This document shows, piece after piece, positions 43,498 to 52,396 of a DNA stretch of 64,000 nt. Source of the stretch: Rariglobus hedericola (GTDB taxonomy: Bacteria > Verrucomicrobiota > Verrucomicrobiia > Opitutales > Opitutaceae). The stretch lies in the NCBI RefSeq assembly GCF_007559335.1, contig NZ_VMBG01000002.1, positions 124,001 to 188,000 of the forward strand. Direction: 5' to 3'. The translations under genes and the position numbers were made by a program. Positions within the stretch are counted from its first letter, which is position 1, and every line of letters begins with the position of its first letter. The notes beneath the pieces are model-generated. The model saw only the letters and a list, made by a program, of their open reading frames with translations, had not been told where the DNA came from and did not search any database.

Positions 43498-44640
43498 TCA
43501 CTTCCGTAACAAAAATGAGTTCATGTGACGTCGCGCCCAGCGAAGTGGTGCGGTGGCTTTCCAACTGAATGACCGCGTCTGACGGGTGAGGCGGTCATGA
43601 AGGATGTCCAATTGAAGGAGGGTCGCGTTGTAGCGTTGTTGGAGTTGGCCCAATTGCTTGGCGAGCAAAACGGATTCCTCGTTGGCGGAGGCGGATATTT
43701 CAGGAGCGGAAATCTTCGAGGGCAGCTTTAACGCATACAACTCGTGTGAGTGTCGCGAGATTTTCGAGTTAAGATAATGCAGGCTGATCGACTCGAGCTG
43801 GGCCTCCGAAATCGCCATCACGTCGTAAACCTCGTTGAGCGGAATATCGAAGATAGTTTCTACGCGGAATTGTTTGAGATTCACCACGGCGATACCTCCC
43901 GTGCTGGGGCCTTTGGCGAGGCTGCGCCAGCCGCTGAGGCCCACGTAGGCAATATCGCCGCAAAGCGCGAGGCCACGCGTGAACCGGTGATCGATGGGCA
44001 GGGATTCCTTGCGGCCGTTCCGGATGCGGACAAGGGAGTTGTTGTCGGAGTCGCAACAATAGATGTCCCCTTGATGAAAGCGGGGAGTGTGCGGCTTGTT
44101 CAGGCCTTCCAGGATATTTTGACTGCCGGTGGTGTCGCCCAAAAAGCCGATGAACCCTTGCCCGGCCGAGCGCCCTTTCCATTCCCTGAACTCGGAGAAT
44201 TTACCGAATGCGGTTATGGCCAGACGTCCATCGGGACTCCGAGCCAGGCAGTTGAGATGCCATGAGTCGCTTTGTCCGGGATAAGGAATCCGCTCAAGCA
44301 GCCGTCCCGACAAATCGTAAACCAAAACCTCGTTCGTTCCGGTGGAAACAACATGCATCCGCTCACCAATCACGAGGATGTCATGCAGGTCGTTGACCTC
44401 CTTTAGCACCATGGAGCGGACTGTGTCTTTGGTGAAAATATCGATGAATGCGTGGTCGGCGGTTTGGTGTCCGCGAATAACCATTTCTGGCGAAGCATGA
44501 ATTCCCGTGGTGTCCACATGATCGATGATCATGGCCCGGCCGTTGTGCAGTGCGATCAAGCCGCCTTCGTTCGGGCACGATAAGAGCAGGGTGTGCGCGA
44601 TGCCGGTGGCGGACGTTTCCAAAGGGCGATTAAATTTCAT
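43498..44640 (-). CDS. DUF4915-like beta-propeller protein in the glycan locus
   Basis: The 380-residue protein lacks a signal peptide. Most of it (about 10-300) consists of repeats of a beta-propeller type, such as LLLSCPNEGGLIALHNG and WHLNCLARSPDGRLAIT. This matches DUF4915/TIGR03032-type proteins often found near glycosyltransferases. The last 60 residues form a predicted coiled coil (LAKQLGQLQQRYNATLLQLD) with the tail SFSWKATAPLRW. A similar tail ends the TupA-like protein at 51328-52392. No catalytic residues are apparent; it may bind glycans or organise the glycosyltransferase complex. G+C content is slightly lower than its neighbours. Confidence 0.65.
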   Translation of the reverse strand: MKFNRPLETSATGIAHTLLLSCPNEGGLIALHNGRAMIIDHVDTTGIHASPEMVIRGHQTADHAFIDIFTKDTVRSMVLKEVNDLHDILVIGERMHVVSTGTNEVLVYDLSGRLLERIPYPGQSDSWHLNCLARSPDGRLAITAFGKFSEFREWKGRSAGQGFIGFLGDTTGSQNILEGLNKPHTPRFHQGDIYCCDSDNNSLVRIRNGRKESLPIDHRFTRGLALCGDIAYVGLSGWRSLAKGPSTGGIAVVNLKQFRVETIFDIPLNEVYDVMAISEAQLESISLHYLNSKISRHSHELYALKLPSKISAPEISASANEESVLLAKQLGQLQQRYNATLLQLDILHDRLTRQTRSFSWKATAPLRWARRHMNSFLLRK

Positions 44641-44662
44641 GGTATGAATTTAGCCGGAAGGC

Positions 44663-45565
44663 TCAGGCGACTTTTGCTTTGAAGAGCCGGTGCGTGAAAA
44701 AAATCCGCCAGATCAGAAGACGCTTTTTCAGGCGGCCGGCTGGAGGCAGAAACGGACGGGCGGCGAGGGTATAGGTGGTATCCGTTTTCCGGATAAAGTC
44801 TTCGGTGAGCAGGGCGCCGCTGAACGGGCTGAAATCCGTGCGCTCGGCGGACCACCACAGATGGGCCCAGAGATGCACGCTGTAGGCGCCGCGCCAATCT
44901 GGGCGGCACTCTTCAAGAAGACCTTTGAGATCTTCGACCGTCCACATGAACGGATAAAAAGACTGCGAGGGCTCCACATGGGCTAGGGATGGGTGTTGTG
45001 CGTGGAGTCGATCCGCCAGCTGGCAGGAGTGGTTGCTCCAACTGCCATCAAACGCCGCCGGCATTTGCTCAAGCCAGATGCGGGCGAACGCGGAGCCCGG
45101 TTCGGCAAGCATCAGTGCGTTGCATAGCGAGGTTTCCATCGCGCCGGTTTGCTGGTTAATGACGGGGTTTTCACGACCCAGCACGAACGGTTTTTCGAAG
45201 AAGGCATCGGGCATGGGACGGAGGAACAGCGTGTCCATGTCAGCATAAACCCCGCCGTGCTGCAGAAGTTTTTCCAAGCGTATGAAATCGGCGTGATGCG
45301 CATAACGCAGCTGTTGGCCGATCAACGCGCAGTCATAGTTTTTCCCTGCCACCTGATCGTTGAGCGGCACCCGCACGAGCTCGATTTTGTTTTTGATCAG
45401 TTTCCAATAGGGCCCGTAGGGCTCGTAATGGTAGTAAAGTGTGAGCCGGTCCGGACGATTCACGCGCAGGCATGATTCGAGACAAAGGTAATGCGCGATG
45501 TGAAACGGTTCGGTTTGTTTCCGCAGCCCGAAGATGAAGTGAAAGTGACGGGGGATACGTGACAT
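44663..45565 (-). CDS. GT32-family (DxD sugar-binding) glycosyltransferase
   Basis: The 300-residue protein opens with RIPRHFHFIFG, a typical GT32 start. The catalytic motif is HGGVYADMDTLFLRPM (about 104-119), with DxD as DMD, and the preceding HADFIRLEKLLQ matches the family. Such enzymes transfer hexoses onto glycans or lipid acceptors. The longer frame to 45667 would overlap the next gene, so the MSRIPRH start is chosen. It starts immediately after the stop of the 1155-residue glycosyltransferase, so they are cotranscribed. Confidence 0.9.
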   Translation of the reverse strand: MSRIPRHFHFIFGLRKQTEPFHIAHYLCLESCLRVNRPDRLTLYYHYEPYGPYWKLIKNKIELVRVPLNDQVAGKNYDCALIGQQLRYAHHADFIRLEKLLQHGGVYADMDTLFLRPMPDAFFEKPFVLGRENPVINQQTGAMETSLCNALMLAEPGSAFARIWLEQMPAAFDGSWSNHSCQLADRLHAQHPSLAHVEPSQSFYPFMWTVEDLKGLLEECRPDWRGAYSVHLWAHLWWSAERTDFSPFSGALLTEDFIRKTDTTYTLAARPFLPPAGRLKKRLLIWRIFFTHRLFKAKVA

Positions 45566-45566
45566 T

Positions 45567-48500
45567 TCAGGAAAGATCGACGGAGGTTTTTTCCAGCGCG
45601 CGGGCGAGGGCGGCGGGCGAATATTCCCGCGACACCAAATCAAACGCGTTCTTCGCCAGGCGATCACGGAGTGCGGCGTCCCCGGTCAGCCGGCAGGCGG
45701 CGCGGGCGAAGATTTCAGGTGTGTCGGCGACCAGGAAATGTTCCTCGGGCTGCGCCTCGATTCCTTCAATGCCCAGGGTAGTGCTGACAACGGGGATGCC
45801 CTGCGTGAACGCCTCGATTATTTTCAATCGCGTGCCGCCGCCGGCGCGCAAGGGAACCAGCAGTGCATCGGCTGCTGCAAAAGCAGTGGCCGAGTGGGCG
45901 ACCGCACCAATAAACCGGACGCCGTCCTGCTGTTGGAGAAACTGGATCAAGCTCGCCGGTGCATTCAGACCCGCGACCACGAGCTCGCAATCGCAGGTGG
46001 AGCGCAGACGAGGAAGAATCTCGCGGCACAACCACAACAACGCGTCCGTGTTGGGATAATAATCGAGTGTTCCCAGGAAGAGAAAACGAAAGGTCTTTGT
46101 GGCCGCCGGTGCGAGCGGCCGCTGGGCGGGCACCGGCATTATGTTGGGCAACACCCGGATGTTTTTATGCCGCGGTGCGAGCCGGCTGGCGTCGGACTGG
46201 GAGCAGACGAAGACGTGGTGGAATCGCGGGAACAGGTCCCGTTCCAGGCGCGCGTTAATGCGGGCGCTGGAATAGGATTCGGCGGCGCGCACGGGATCGG
46301 CGTTTTTTTGATAAAGAGCGCCGATGCGGCCAAGGGTGGATGATTCGATATCGTCTGTATCCAATTGAATACTACGCGCTGGGTTTGCGCGATGGATGGC
46401 CAGGGCATAGGGAGCCATGACCATGCGGAAGGCGTGGATGACATCAAAGCGTTCGCCGCCCAGCAGGTCTGCGGCGAGACGCAGACGTCCGCGGGTGTGG
46501 TCCCTCCAGTCCACGGGCTGGCGGAACAAGAAACTGAACCCCCTTGGGTGTTTCCCCGCCAGCTCGCGCCGCCGGCGGAGCTCCCGGTCATCGCCTGCAT
46601 GCGACGGCAGGCGACGCCATTCAACACAGCCCTCCGGCAGGTTTACGGGCGTCGTCTGATCGTGCGCGGGAGGCGTGATCCACAACAAGGAAACATCATG
46701 GGTCTTCGCCATTGCGCTGATCACGGAGTAGGCGCGGCGGGCAGGGCCGGTGCCTTCGGCGTTTGGCAAAACCCGGGTGATGAAAAGCAGTCGTGGCTTG
46801 GTTCCCGAGGGCAGGTTTGAGCGGAAAACCGGGATGGCCGGAGCAATGTTGGCGGAGGATTTTTTAAGAGGCCGGTAGTTGGGATCGCCGGTTAACGATT
46901 TTACCGTGCGATAGAGGTGGGTGTGCCAGGCGACGTAGTTGCTGTTCCGAACCTCGACCGGCGGGGTGGCCGAGGGCGGTTCCACGCCGAGGGCGACCAA
47001 TCGCAGCAGTTTAAGATCGGAGATCGGCAAGTTGTCGCTGGTGAGGGCGCGCGCGATCGCCTGATCGAAGTGGCGATGCCGGATGGCGGTGGATTGCCAC
47101 TCCATGAACAGGTTTTCGAGCGAGCGGGTATTGGGGCGTGTGCGATTATAGAAATACGCACAGTCCAGCACCGCACTGATACGCGCACCGGTGAACAGCA
47201 GCGATATGCCCAGCATCCAGTCTTCGCTATGGGCCACATTATAGGTTGCCCGACAGGCATCTTCGAGCCCGTCCAGCAGGCTGGTTTTTCTCGCGATCAA
47301 TCCGCAGTGAAAGTAGCACTCGAACAGCACCGTGACCCGGGATTTGGGCAACGGGAGTGACGCGTGGGTTTCGCGGCCGAAGTGCCTCATCGCAGGAATC
47401 AGCACATCGAGGCGATCGGTTTCGGCTAGCGTTTGCGCATAGTGAAAGCAGCGCTCGATATCGAGGTGATCATCGGCATCGACGAACAAGACGTAGTCGC
47501 TCGCGGCGGTTTCCGTGCCGATCTTTCGGGCGAGAAACGGTCCCGACCGGCTTTGCGGAGTTTGTAGAAAGATAACCCCGGGGAACGCGCTCTGCAGCGA
47601 AGCTTGCACGTCGTCGGGCGAGCCGTCGTCGACAACGATGATTTCGAGGCGGGCCGAGTCTTTCGCTGCGCGCAACGAATTGAGCAGGTTTGTGAGGTTT
47701 TCGGCATCGTTGAGATGGGCGATCACGACGGACATCCGCACCGGTGCGAGCGTGGCCGTGACCTCAGGTTTTAATTCCAAGTAGGCCGCGATGATCCCAG
47801 CGTTGATTTGGGCGGGTTTGTCCGAAGCGGCAGGCGCGGGGGCTGGCAGGCCATTCTCCAGATCGATGAAAAAACGCTGCCAGTCGGCATGGGCCAGCGG
47901 ATCAAATCTGCGAATCGAGGGATAGTGCGCGTCGAGATCCGCCATGCCGCCGCGAGTGGAAACGAACACCGGTTTCTGCAGCGGAAGAATATCGTTCAGC
48001 GCGGCCGGATGATGATCGAAGCGGGCGGGCAGGACGAAGGCATCCAGAGCCGACAGTTGCTGCTGGAGAGCGGCACCGGCGAGCGGACGTTCAAAGACAA
48101 AATGATCGCGAGCTGCGTCGGGTATGAGTCGGCTTAGGTAGGAGGAAAACGACAGACCGTTAGCCGTGAGCGTATCTTCACCGATGAGATGAAATTGAAT
48201 CGTGGAATCCGGTTGCCCGGCGAAATAGCGACAGGCTTGGATGACCAGTTGGTCAGCGCCTCTGCGGTATTCGAGCGGACCCAGGCACCCTGTTTTTTTT
48301 ACGCGAGCGGCGTGCTCAAGCGAAGTTGATGGCGTTGAGGCTCCGAGCGGAGCGGGGAAGTTGTTGGGAATCGATGTCGCTCGGATGCGCAGCGCTTCGG
48401 CTTCGGCCGGTGTGAAGTAGTCCAGCACTCGTTCCAAAATGGCGGGCCCTGAATAAAGGATGTGGTCGGCGCGCTGAAGGGCTTCCTTTTCGGCCGCGTA

Positions 48501-49034
48501 AACCCGGGCTTCGTGCAAGCTGCGGGGGGATTTTTCATTATCATCATCGACGACGAACGCCGGTAGATGAAGGCGCACGGCGACCGACGGAATGCGGCGG
48601 TAGACGAGGTTATGATTGATGAAAAAATACCCCTCGGCGTGGCGGTCCGGGAACTCGATGGTTTGAATCGAGTGCGTTTCGAGAAACTCGATTAACTTCG
48701 TGCACAGTGCGTAGGCGTGGAGAAATTCGGCTCCGGTCACGGTGGCATACGGCGCGGTCCGCGGAGTTTCCACGACAACGTAATCCACGAGGGCATTGCC
48801 CTCAAAAGAGCAGGCGGCTTCCGGTGATCCGGTGAAGACCACGGAGCGTTTGCCTGCGGCCGCGAGGGCTTCGATCAGCAGGCGGGAATAGACGCCGATA
48901 TCTCCGGCGCCGCTGCCAAGGCTTTCCCGGCAGACGATGGCAAAATCATAATGCACGGCGTGAGGAAGCGATCCCTGTCTCGTAAGTTTCGCAAACGTGC
49001 GTTGGATCACCTTCGGCAAGAATACGGCCGGCAT
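45567..49034 (-). CDS. three-domain glycosyltransferase (GT4-like, GT2, GT4)
   Basis: This 1155-residue protein has three modules. The first, about 25-430, is GT-B-like: GDIGVYSRLLIEALAAAGK, then LGPLEYRRGADQL and ALDAFVLPARFDHHPAALND. The second, about 435-690, is GT2: MSVVIAHLNDAENL, VVDDGSPDDVQ and FVDADDHLD. The third, about 755-1155, is GT4: PRLLFITRVLPNAEGTGP and FLGTLDYYPNTD, with donor site GGGTRLKIIEAFTQG. It may add two or three residues in one polypeptide. The start at 49034 overlaps wzt by 89 bases; a GTG at 48956 would give 1129 residues with only an 11-base overlap and may be the true start. Confidence 0.88.
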   Translation of the reverse strand: MPAVFLPKVIQRTFAKLTRQGSLPHAVHYDFAIVCRESLGSGAGDIGVYSRLLIEALAAAGKRSVVFTGSPEAACSFEGNALVDYVVVETPRTAPYATVTGAEFLHAYALCTKLIEFLETHSIQTIEFPDRHAEGYFFINHNLVYRRIPSVAVRLHLPAFVVDDDNEKSPRSLHEARVYAAEKEALQRADHILYSGPAILERVLDYFTPAEAEALRIRATSIPNNFPAPLGASTPSTSLEHAARVKKTGCLGPLEYRRGADQLVIQACRYFAGQPDSTIQFHLIGEDTLTANGLSFSSYLSRLIPDAARDHFVFERPLAGAALQQQLSALDAFVLPARFDHHPAALNDILPLQKPVFVSTRGGMADLDAHYPSIRRFDPLAHADWQRFFIDLENGLPAPAPAASDKPAQINAGIIAAYLELKPEVTATLAPVRMSVVIAHLNDAENLTNLLNSLRAAKDSARLEIIVVDDGSPDDVQASLQSAFPGVIFLQTPQSRSGPFLARKIGTETAASDYVLFVDADDHLDIERCFHYAQTLAETDRLDVLIPAMRHFGRETHASLPLPKSRVTVLFECYFHCGLIARKTSLLDGLEDACRATYNVAHSEDWMLGISLLFTGARISAVLDCAYFYNRTRPNTRSLENLFMEWQSTAIRHRHFDQAIARALTSDNLPISDLKLLRLVALGVEPPSATPPVEVRNSNYVAWHTHLYRTVKSLTGDPNYRPLKKSSANIAPAIPVFRSNLPSGTKPRLLFITRVLPNAEGTGPARRAYSVISAMAKTHDVSLLWITPPAHDQTTPVNLPEGCVEWRRLPSHAGDDRELRRRRELAGKHPRGFSFLFRQPVDWRDHTRGRLRLAADLLGGERFDVIHAFRMVMAPYALAIHRANPARSIQLDTDDIESSTLGRIGALYQKNADPVRAAESYSSARINARLERDLFPRFHHVFVCSQSDASRLAPRHKNIRVLPNIMPVPAQRPLAPAATKTFRFLFLGTLDYYPNTDALLWLCREILPRLRSTCDCELVVAGLNAPASLIQFLQQQDGVRFIGAVAHSATAFAAADALLVPLRAGGGTRLKIIEAFTQGIPVVSTTLGIEGIEAQPEEHFLVADTPEIFARAACRLTGDAALRDRLAKNAFDLVSREYSPAALARALEKTSVDLS

Positions 49035-49668
49035 TCATCCATACGGCACGATCGCACACTTCGCTGATAGTGCGGGCATCGTGCGAGATGAGGACGACCG
49101 TGGTGTTGGCTTGGAATCGTTCGCGGAGGGCAGCCTTGGATTTTTCGAGAAAGGCTTTGTCGCCCACGCCGAGCACCTCATCGATCAGGAAGATATCGGG
49201 ATCGGTCTGCAGCCCGATGGAGAATCCCAACCGGGCGTTCATACCCGATGAGTAGGTGTTGACCTGTTTGTGAAACGCATCGCCCAAGCCGGAGAATTCC
49301 TGGATTTCGCGCAGGCGGCTTTCCATGTGACGTTTGGATTTCCCCATGAAAAGGCCGCTCAGAATGGCGTTCTCGGCACCGGAAAGATGGCCTTCAAAGC
49401 CCACGCCCAAAGCGAGCAGTTGCACGTGAAGATCCGGACGGTCGTAACGTATCGAGCCCTCGTCGGGAGAGATGATGTTCGCGAGCAATCTTAGCAGCGT
49501 GCTTTTCCCGCAACCGTTGCGCCCGACCACGCCGAGTTTTTCTCCGCGGCGTATATCCAGGGTCAGACCGCGCAGAGCCCATGGGGCGGATGAGGCCTTG
49601 GCTCCGCGTTGCCGGCCGCCCCGGTAGTATACGCCCACGTTTTCCAGTTGGATAATGGAATCAGACAT
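48946..49668 (-). CDS. polysaccharide ABC transporter ATP-binding protein (Wzt/KpsT-like)
   Basis: The 240-residue ATPase has Walker A GRNGCGKST, signature YSSGMNARLGF and Walker B-like FLIDEVLGVGD, the sequence set of O-antigen and capsule exporters. Alone it would stop near the end of the nucleotide-binding domain; the C-terminal carbohydrate-binding domain of long Wzt proteins is absent. It therefore resembles KpsT or short Wzt. With the permease it exports a completed glycan on a lipid carrier. Its ATG overlaps the permease stop by eight bases. Confidence 0.93.
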   Translation of the reverse strand: MSDSIIQLENVGVYYRGGRQRGAKASSAPWALRGLTLDIRRGEKLGVVGRNGCGKSTLLRLLANIISPDEGSIRYDRPDLHVQLLALGVGFEGHLSGAENAILSGLFMGKSKRHMESRLREIQEFSGLGDAFHKQVNTYSSGMNARLGFSIGLQTDPDIFLIDEVLGVGDKAFLEKSKAALRERFQANTTVVLISHDARTISEVCDRAVWMNAGRILAEGDPTHVCETYETGIASSRRAL

Positions 49669-50434
49669 TGGTGAGTTTCAGCAGGCGTTTGTCGTAGTGG
49701 TTGTGGATGAATCCACCCGTGATCAGCAGGACGACGGTCAATAGTGCGGTGAAGCCGAGCAACCGGATGTCCGGTGAGCGCCCATGAAGCAGCACCGCGC
49801 GGTAGGCTTCGATGAGGACTGCAATCGGGTTGGCGTGAAAATAGGGCAGGAGATTGGCTGGCACCCGCTCGGCGGTGAAAAAAATACCCGAGACGAAAAA
49901 GAGCATGCGGAATAACGACTGCACCAGCATGCGCAGATCGGGCACCAGGGTGACGCCAATGGATACGATCAGTGAAAGCCCGATGATGAGCGCCAGTTGA
50001 AGGAACAACAGGACCGGCAGCCAGAGGAGCGCTAAAGAAATGCCCGCACCCAAAAAGAGCGACGCCACCAGTATGATGCTGAATGCAAACGCGAACCGGA
50101 TGGTGTTCGATCCGATGTCCACCAACGGGAATAAATATTTAGGCAGCGGCACTTGCATGTGGACATGAAACTTCGCGCTGATGGAGGCGGAGCTCAGCAT
50201 CACCGAACCCTCAAGCCATTGCCACACGACCATGCCGAGAAGGATGACCAGCACGGCAAGCGCGCCGCGCTGGCCGCTGATATGCGACATCGCGAAATAA
50301 AGCACGGAGGTGCTCAGCAACGGCTCCAAAAGAAACCAGATGTAGCCCAGATAATTTTTACGGGCTTCAGATTTCAGCGAAGCCAGGGTGCGATACAAGA
50401 CGATGTCTTTATAGCGTAGGAAATGGCTGATCAT
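49661..50434 (-). CDS. polysaccharide ABC transporter permease (Wzm/KpsM-like)
   Basis: The 257-residue permease has six predicted transmembrane helices. The amphipathic start RYKDIVLYRTLASLKSEARKNYLGYIWFLLEP is typical of Wzm; shortened key is YKDI and YLGYIWFLLEP. Together with the ATPase it forms the exporter for the locus glycan. The genes overlap by eight bases, which suggests stoichiometric synthesis. It is followed at its 5' side by rmlA with only a nine-base gap. Confidence 0.92.
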   Translation of the reverse strand: MISHFLRYKDIVLYRTLASLKSEARKNYLGYIWFLLEPLLSTSVLYFAMSHISGQRGALAVLVILLGMVVWQWLEGSVMLSSASISAKFHVHMQVPLPKYLFPLVDIGSNTIRFAFAFSIILVASLFLGAGISLALLWLPVLLFLQLALIIGLSLIVSIGVTLVPDLRMLVQSLFRMLFFVSGIFFTAERVPANLLPYFHANPIAVLIEAYRAVLLHGRSPDIRLLGFTALLTVVLLITGGFIHNHYDKRLLKLTNV

Positions 50435-50443
50435 GGGCGTGGT

Positions 50444-51322
50444 TCAGACCTTGAGGTTTTTCAAGTAGCTGCCGTAGGAGGATTTTCCGAGGCGTGCGAT
50501 TTGAGCCGCCAGCCCGGCTTGATCGAGCCAGCCCTTGCGCAGGGCGATTTCTTCGAGGCAGGCGATTTTGAGGCCCTGGCGGTTTTCGATGACGCTGACG
50601 AATTGCGCGGCTTCGAGCAGGCTGTCGTGGGTTCCCGTATCGAGCCAGGCGGTGCCGCGGCCGAGCAACTCGACGCGAAGATCGCCCCGTTCGAGATAAA
50701 GCCGGTTGAGATCGGTGATTTCCAGTTCGCCGCGCGCGCTGGGTTTGAGGGCGCGGGCGCGAGTGACGACGTCCTTGTCGTAAAAATAGAGTCCGGGGAC
50801 GGCGTAGTTGGATTTTGGTGACGCGGGTTTTTCCTCGAGGGACAACACGCGACCGTCGGGGGCAAACTCGACGACGCCATAGGCTTTGGGATCAGCGACG
50901 TGATAACCGAAAATAGTGGCACCGGCCGACTGGGCACCCGCGGATTGAAGGCAGGAAACGAAGTCGTGGCCGTAGAAGAGATTGTCGCCCAGAACGAGGG
51001 CGCACGGTTCGTTGCCGGTTAGGAATCCGTGATCGGCTGCGATGGTGAATGCCTGGGCCAGGCCGTCGGGCGAAGGTTGTTCCGCGTAGCTGAAGGTGAC
51101 TCCGAACTGGCTGCCGTCACCCAGCAGCCGATGAAAAAGCGGCAGATCCGTCGGCGTGGAGATAATCAGGATCTCGCGGATATCGGCCAGCATGAGGACC
51201 GACAGCGGGTAGTAGATCATCGGTTTGTCGTAAACCGGCATGAGCTGCTTCGAGACCGCGATGGTGAGCGGGTAGAGGCGGGTGCCGGAGCCGCCGGCGA
51301 GAACGATGCCTTTGCGTTTCAT
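50444..51322 (-). CDS. rmlA: glucose-1-phosphate thymidylyltransferase
   Basis: The 292-residue protein joins dTTP and glucose-1-phosphate to make dTDP-glucose, the first step to dTDP-rhamnose and other dTDP-deoxysugars. The signature [16 protein letters not shown] is at about 4-19, then [16 protein letters not shown]. Substrate-binding pieces [11 protein letters not shown] and [12 protein letters not shown] are present. The ATG giving [11 protein letters not shown] is chosen; a start at 51406 would overlap the TupA-like gene. It lies between the ABC permease and the TupA-like gene with gaps of under ten bases. Confidence 0.96.
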   Translation of the reverse strand: MKRKGIVLAGGSGTRLYPLTIAVSKQLMPVYDKPMIYYPLSVLMLADIREILIISTPTDLPLFHRLLGDGSQFGVTFSYAEQPSPDGLAQAFTIAADHGFLTGNEPCALVLGDNLFYGHDFVSCLQSAGAQSAGATIFGYHVADPKAYGVVEFAPDGRVLSLEEKPASPKSNYAVPGLYFYDKDVVTRARALKPSARGELEITDLNRLYLERGDLRVELLGRGTAWLDTGTHDSLLEAAQFVSVIENRQGLKIACLEEIALRKGWLDQAGLAAQIARLGKSSYGSYLKNLKV

Positions 51323-51327
51323 ATAAT

Positions 51328-52392
51328 TTAATGTGCGGACTTCAGGGTAACCGGGGGCCTGTAAAAGAGGCGGCGCAAAAACCGGAAGGGAGCGGTCAGA
51401 CGCCAACTATACGATTTTTGCATCCGCTCGATTTTATCGACCAAATGCGCCATCTCGACATCGACGTGTGCATGAGGGGAAGGCGGCAGGTGATCGGTCA
51501 GGTCGCACAGTTCATGAAGAGCATCCAGCGAAACTTTGATCGGCGGCTTGTTTTCATCCGGGAGCAAAACCGCGTGATCGGGAAGCGTTAGTAATGCCCC
51601 TAAGTCGTAATCTGCTTTTTGGGGATCGAAGCTGACGGTTCCGTTACTCGGATAGAAAGTGAGTTCGCCGAAGAATACCCGGGATTCGATGCAGTAGAGA
51701 TCAACGCGAACGAAGGGAAAGTCCTTCGCCAAAATTTTAGAGATGCAGATCATCTCTTCCAGTTTATCGGGGCGAAGGGGCGGCTGAGGACTGTTGGGAT
51801 AATCCAGTAGATCAAAGGGCAGGTGATTCCACTCAAAGTCATAGAAATCGACATAGAGTTTTCCGCCCAACTGGACCGTTGTGTAGAGGCAGTTGGGTTC
51901 GCCGTTAAAACAAATGAACTTATAATTCCGTAGTGGTTCGCCGTTACCCAATAATTGTTCGGCAATGACGCCCGGTTGAATGTTTTTATAAGCCCATTCG
52001 TGGCCAAAAAAATAATGATTGGATGCGGGTTCGAGCCATGTGGCGATCCGTGCGTGGGCGGCGTCGAAGTCGAACGATTTTTTGTCGGCGCAAATCAACA
52101 TTTGGCCCGAGCCGGAATTGAGTTTTAATACGAATTGGTCGGGGAGGTCTTCGATGCGAAAATCTTCGACGGTTCTATACGCGGCCAGTGTGGGGATGCA
52201 GATGTCGCGGCCTAGTTTTTCACGAACATGATCTTTGACGGCGATCTTGTCCGCGCAGCGAGTGAGCAGGGGGTCTTGATAGAACAGTTTAAGCCACTGG
52301 ATCTTTTCGTTGTAGGACTTTGGTTCACGAAGATTGAGCTCATAGCGAAGTGCGGCCCTGAAGTGGGCTTTGATGACGTCGATTTTGTTCAT
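51328..52392 (-). CDS. TupA-like ATP-grasp protein
   Basis: The 354-residue protein resembles TupA of teichuronopeptide synthesis: [44 protein letters not shown] and ELTFYPSNG. It is likely an ATP-grasp ligase that attaches an amino acid or acid to a glycan. The tail (about 315-354) is coiled-coil-like and ends with [16 protein letters not shown], similar to the beta-propeller protein at 43498-44640. Its base composition is AT-richer than its neighbours: in 51901-51960, I count 23 of 60 as G or C. It sits between rmlA and rmlB, so it may be a later insertion. Confidence 0.85.
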   Translation of the reverse strand: MNKIDVIKAHFRAALRYELNLREPKSYNEKIQWLKLFYQDPLLTRCADKIAVKDHVREKLGRDICIPTLAAYRTVEDFRIEDLPDQFVLKLNSGSGQMLICADKKSFDFDAAHARIATWLEPASNHYFFGHEWAYKNIQPGVIAEQLLGNGEPLRNYKFICFNGEPNCLYTTVQLGGKLYVDFYDFEWNHLPFDLLDYPNSPQPPLRPDKLEEMICISKILAKDFPFVRVDLYCIESRVFFGELTFYPSNGTVSFDPQKADYDLGALLTLPDHAVLLPDENKPPIKVSLDALHELCDLTDHLPPSPHAHVDVEMAHLVDKIERMQKSYSWRLTAPFRFLRRLFYRPPVTLKSAH

Positions 52393-52396
52393 GGCT

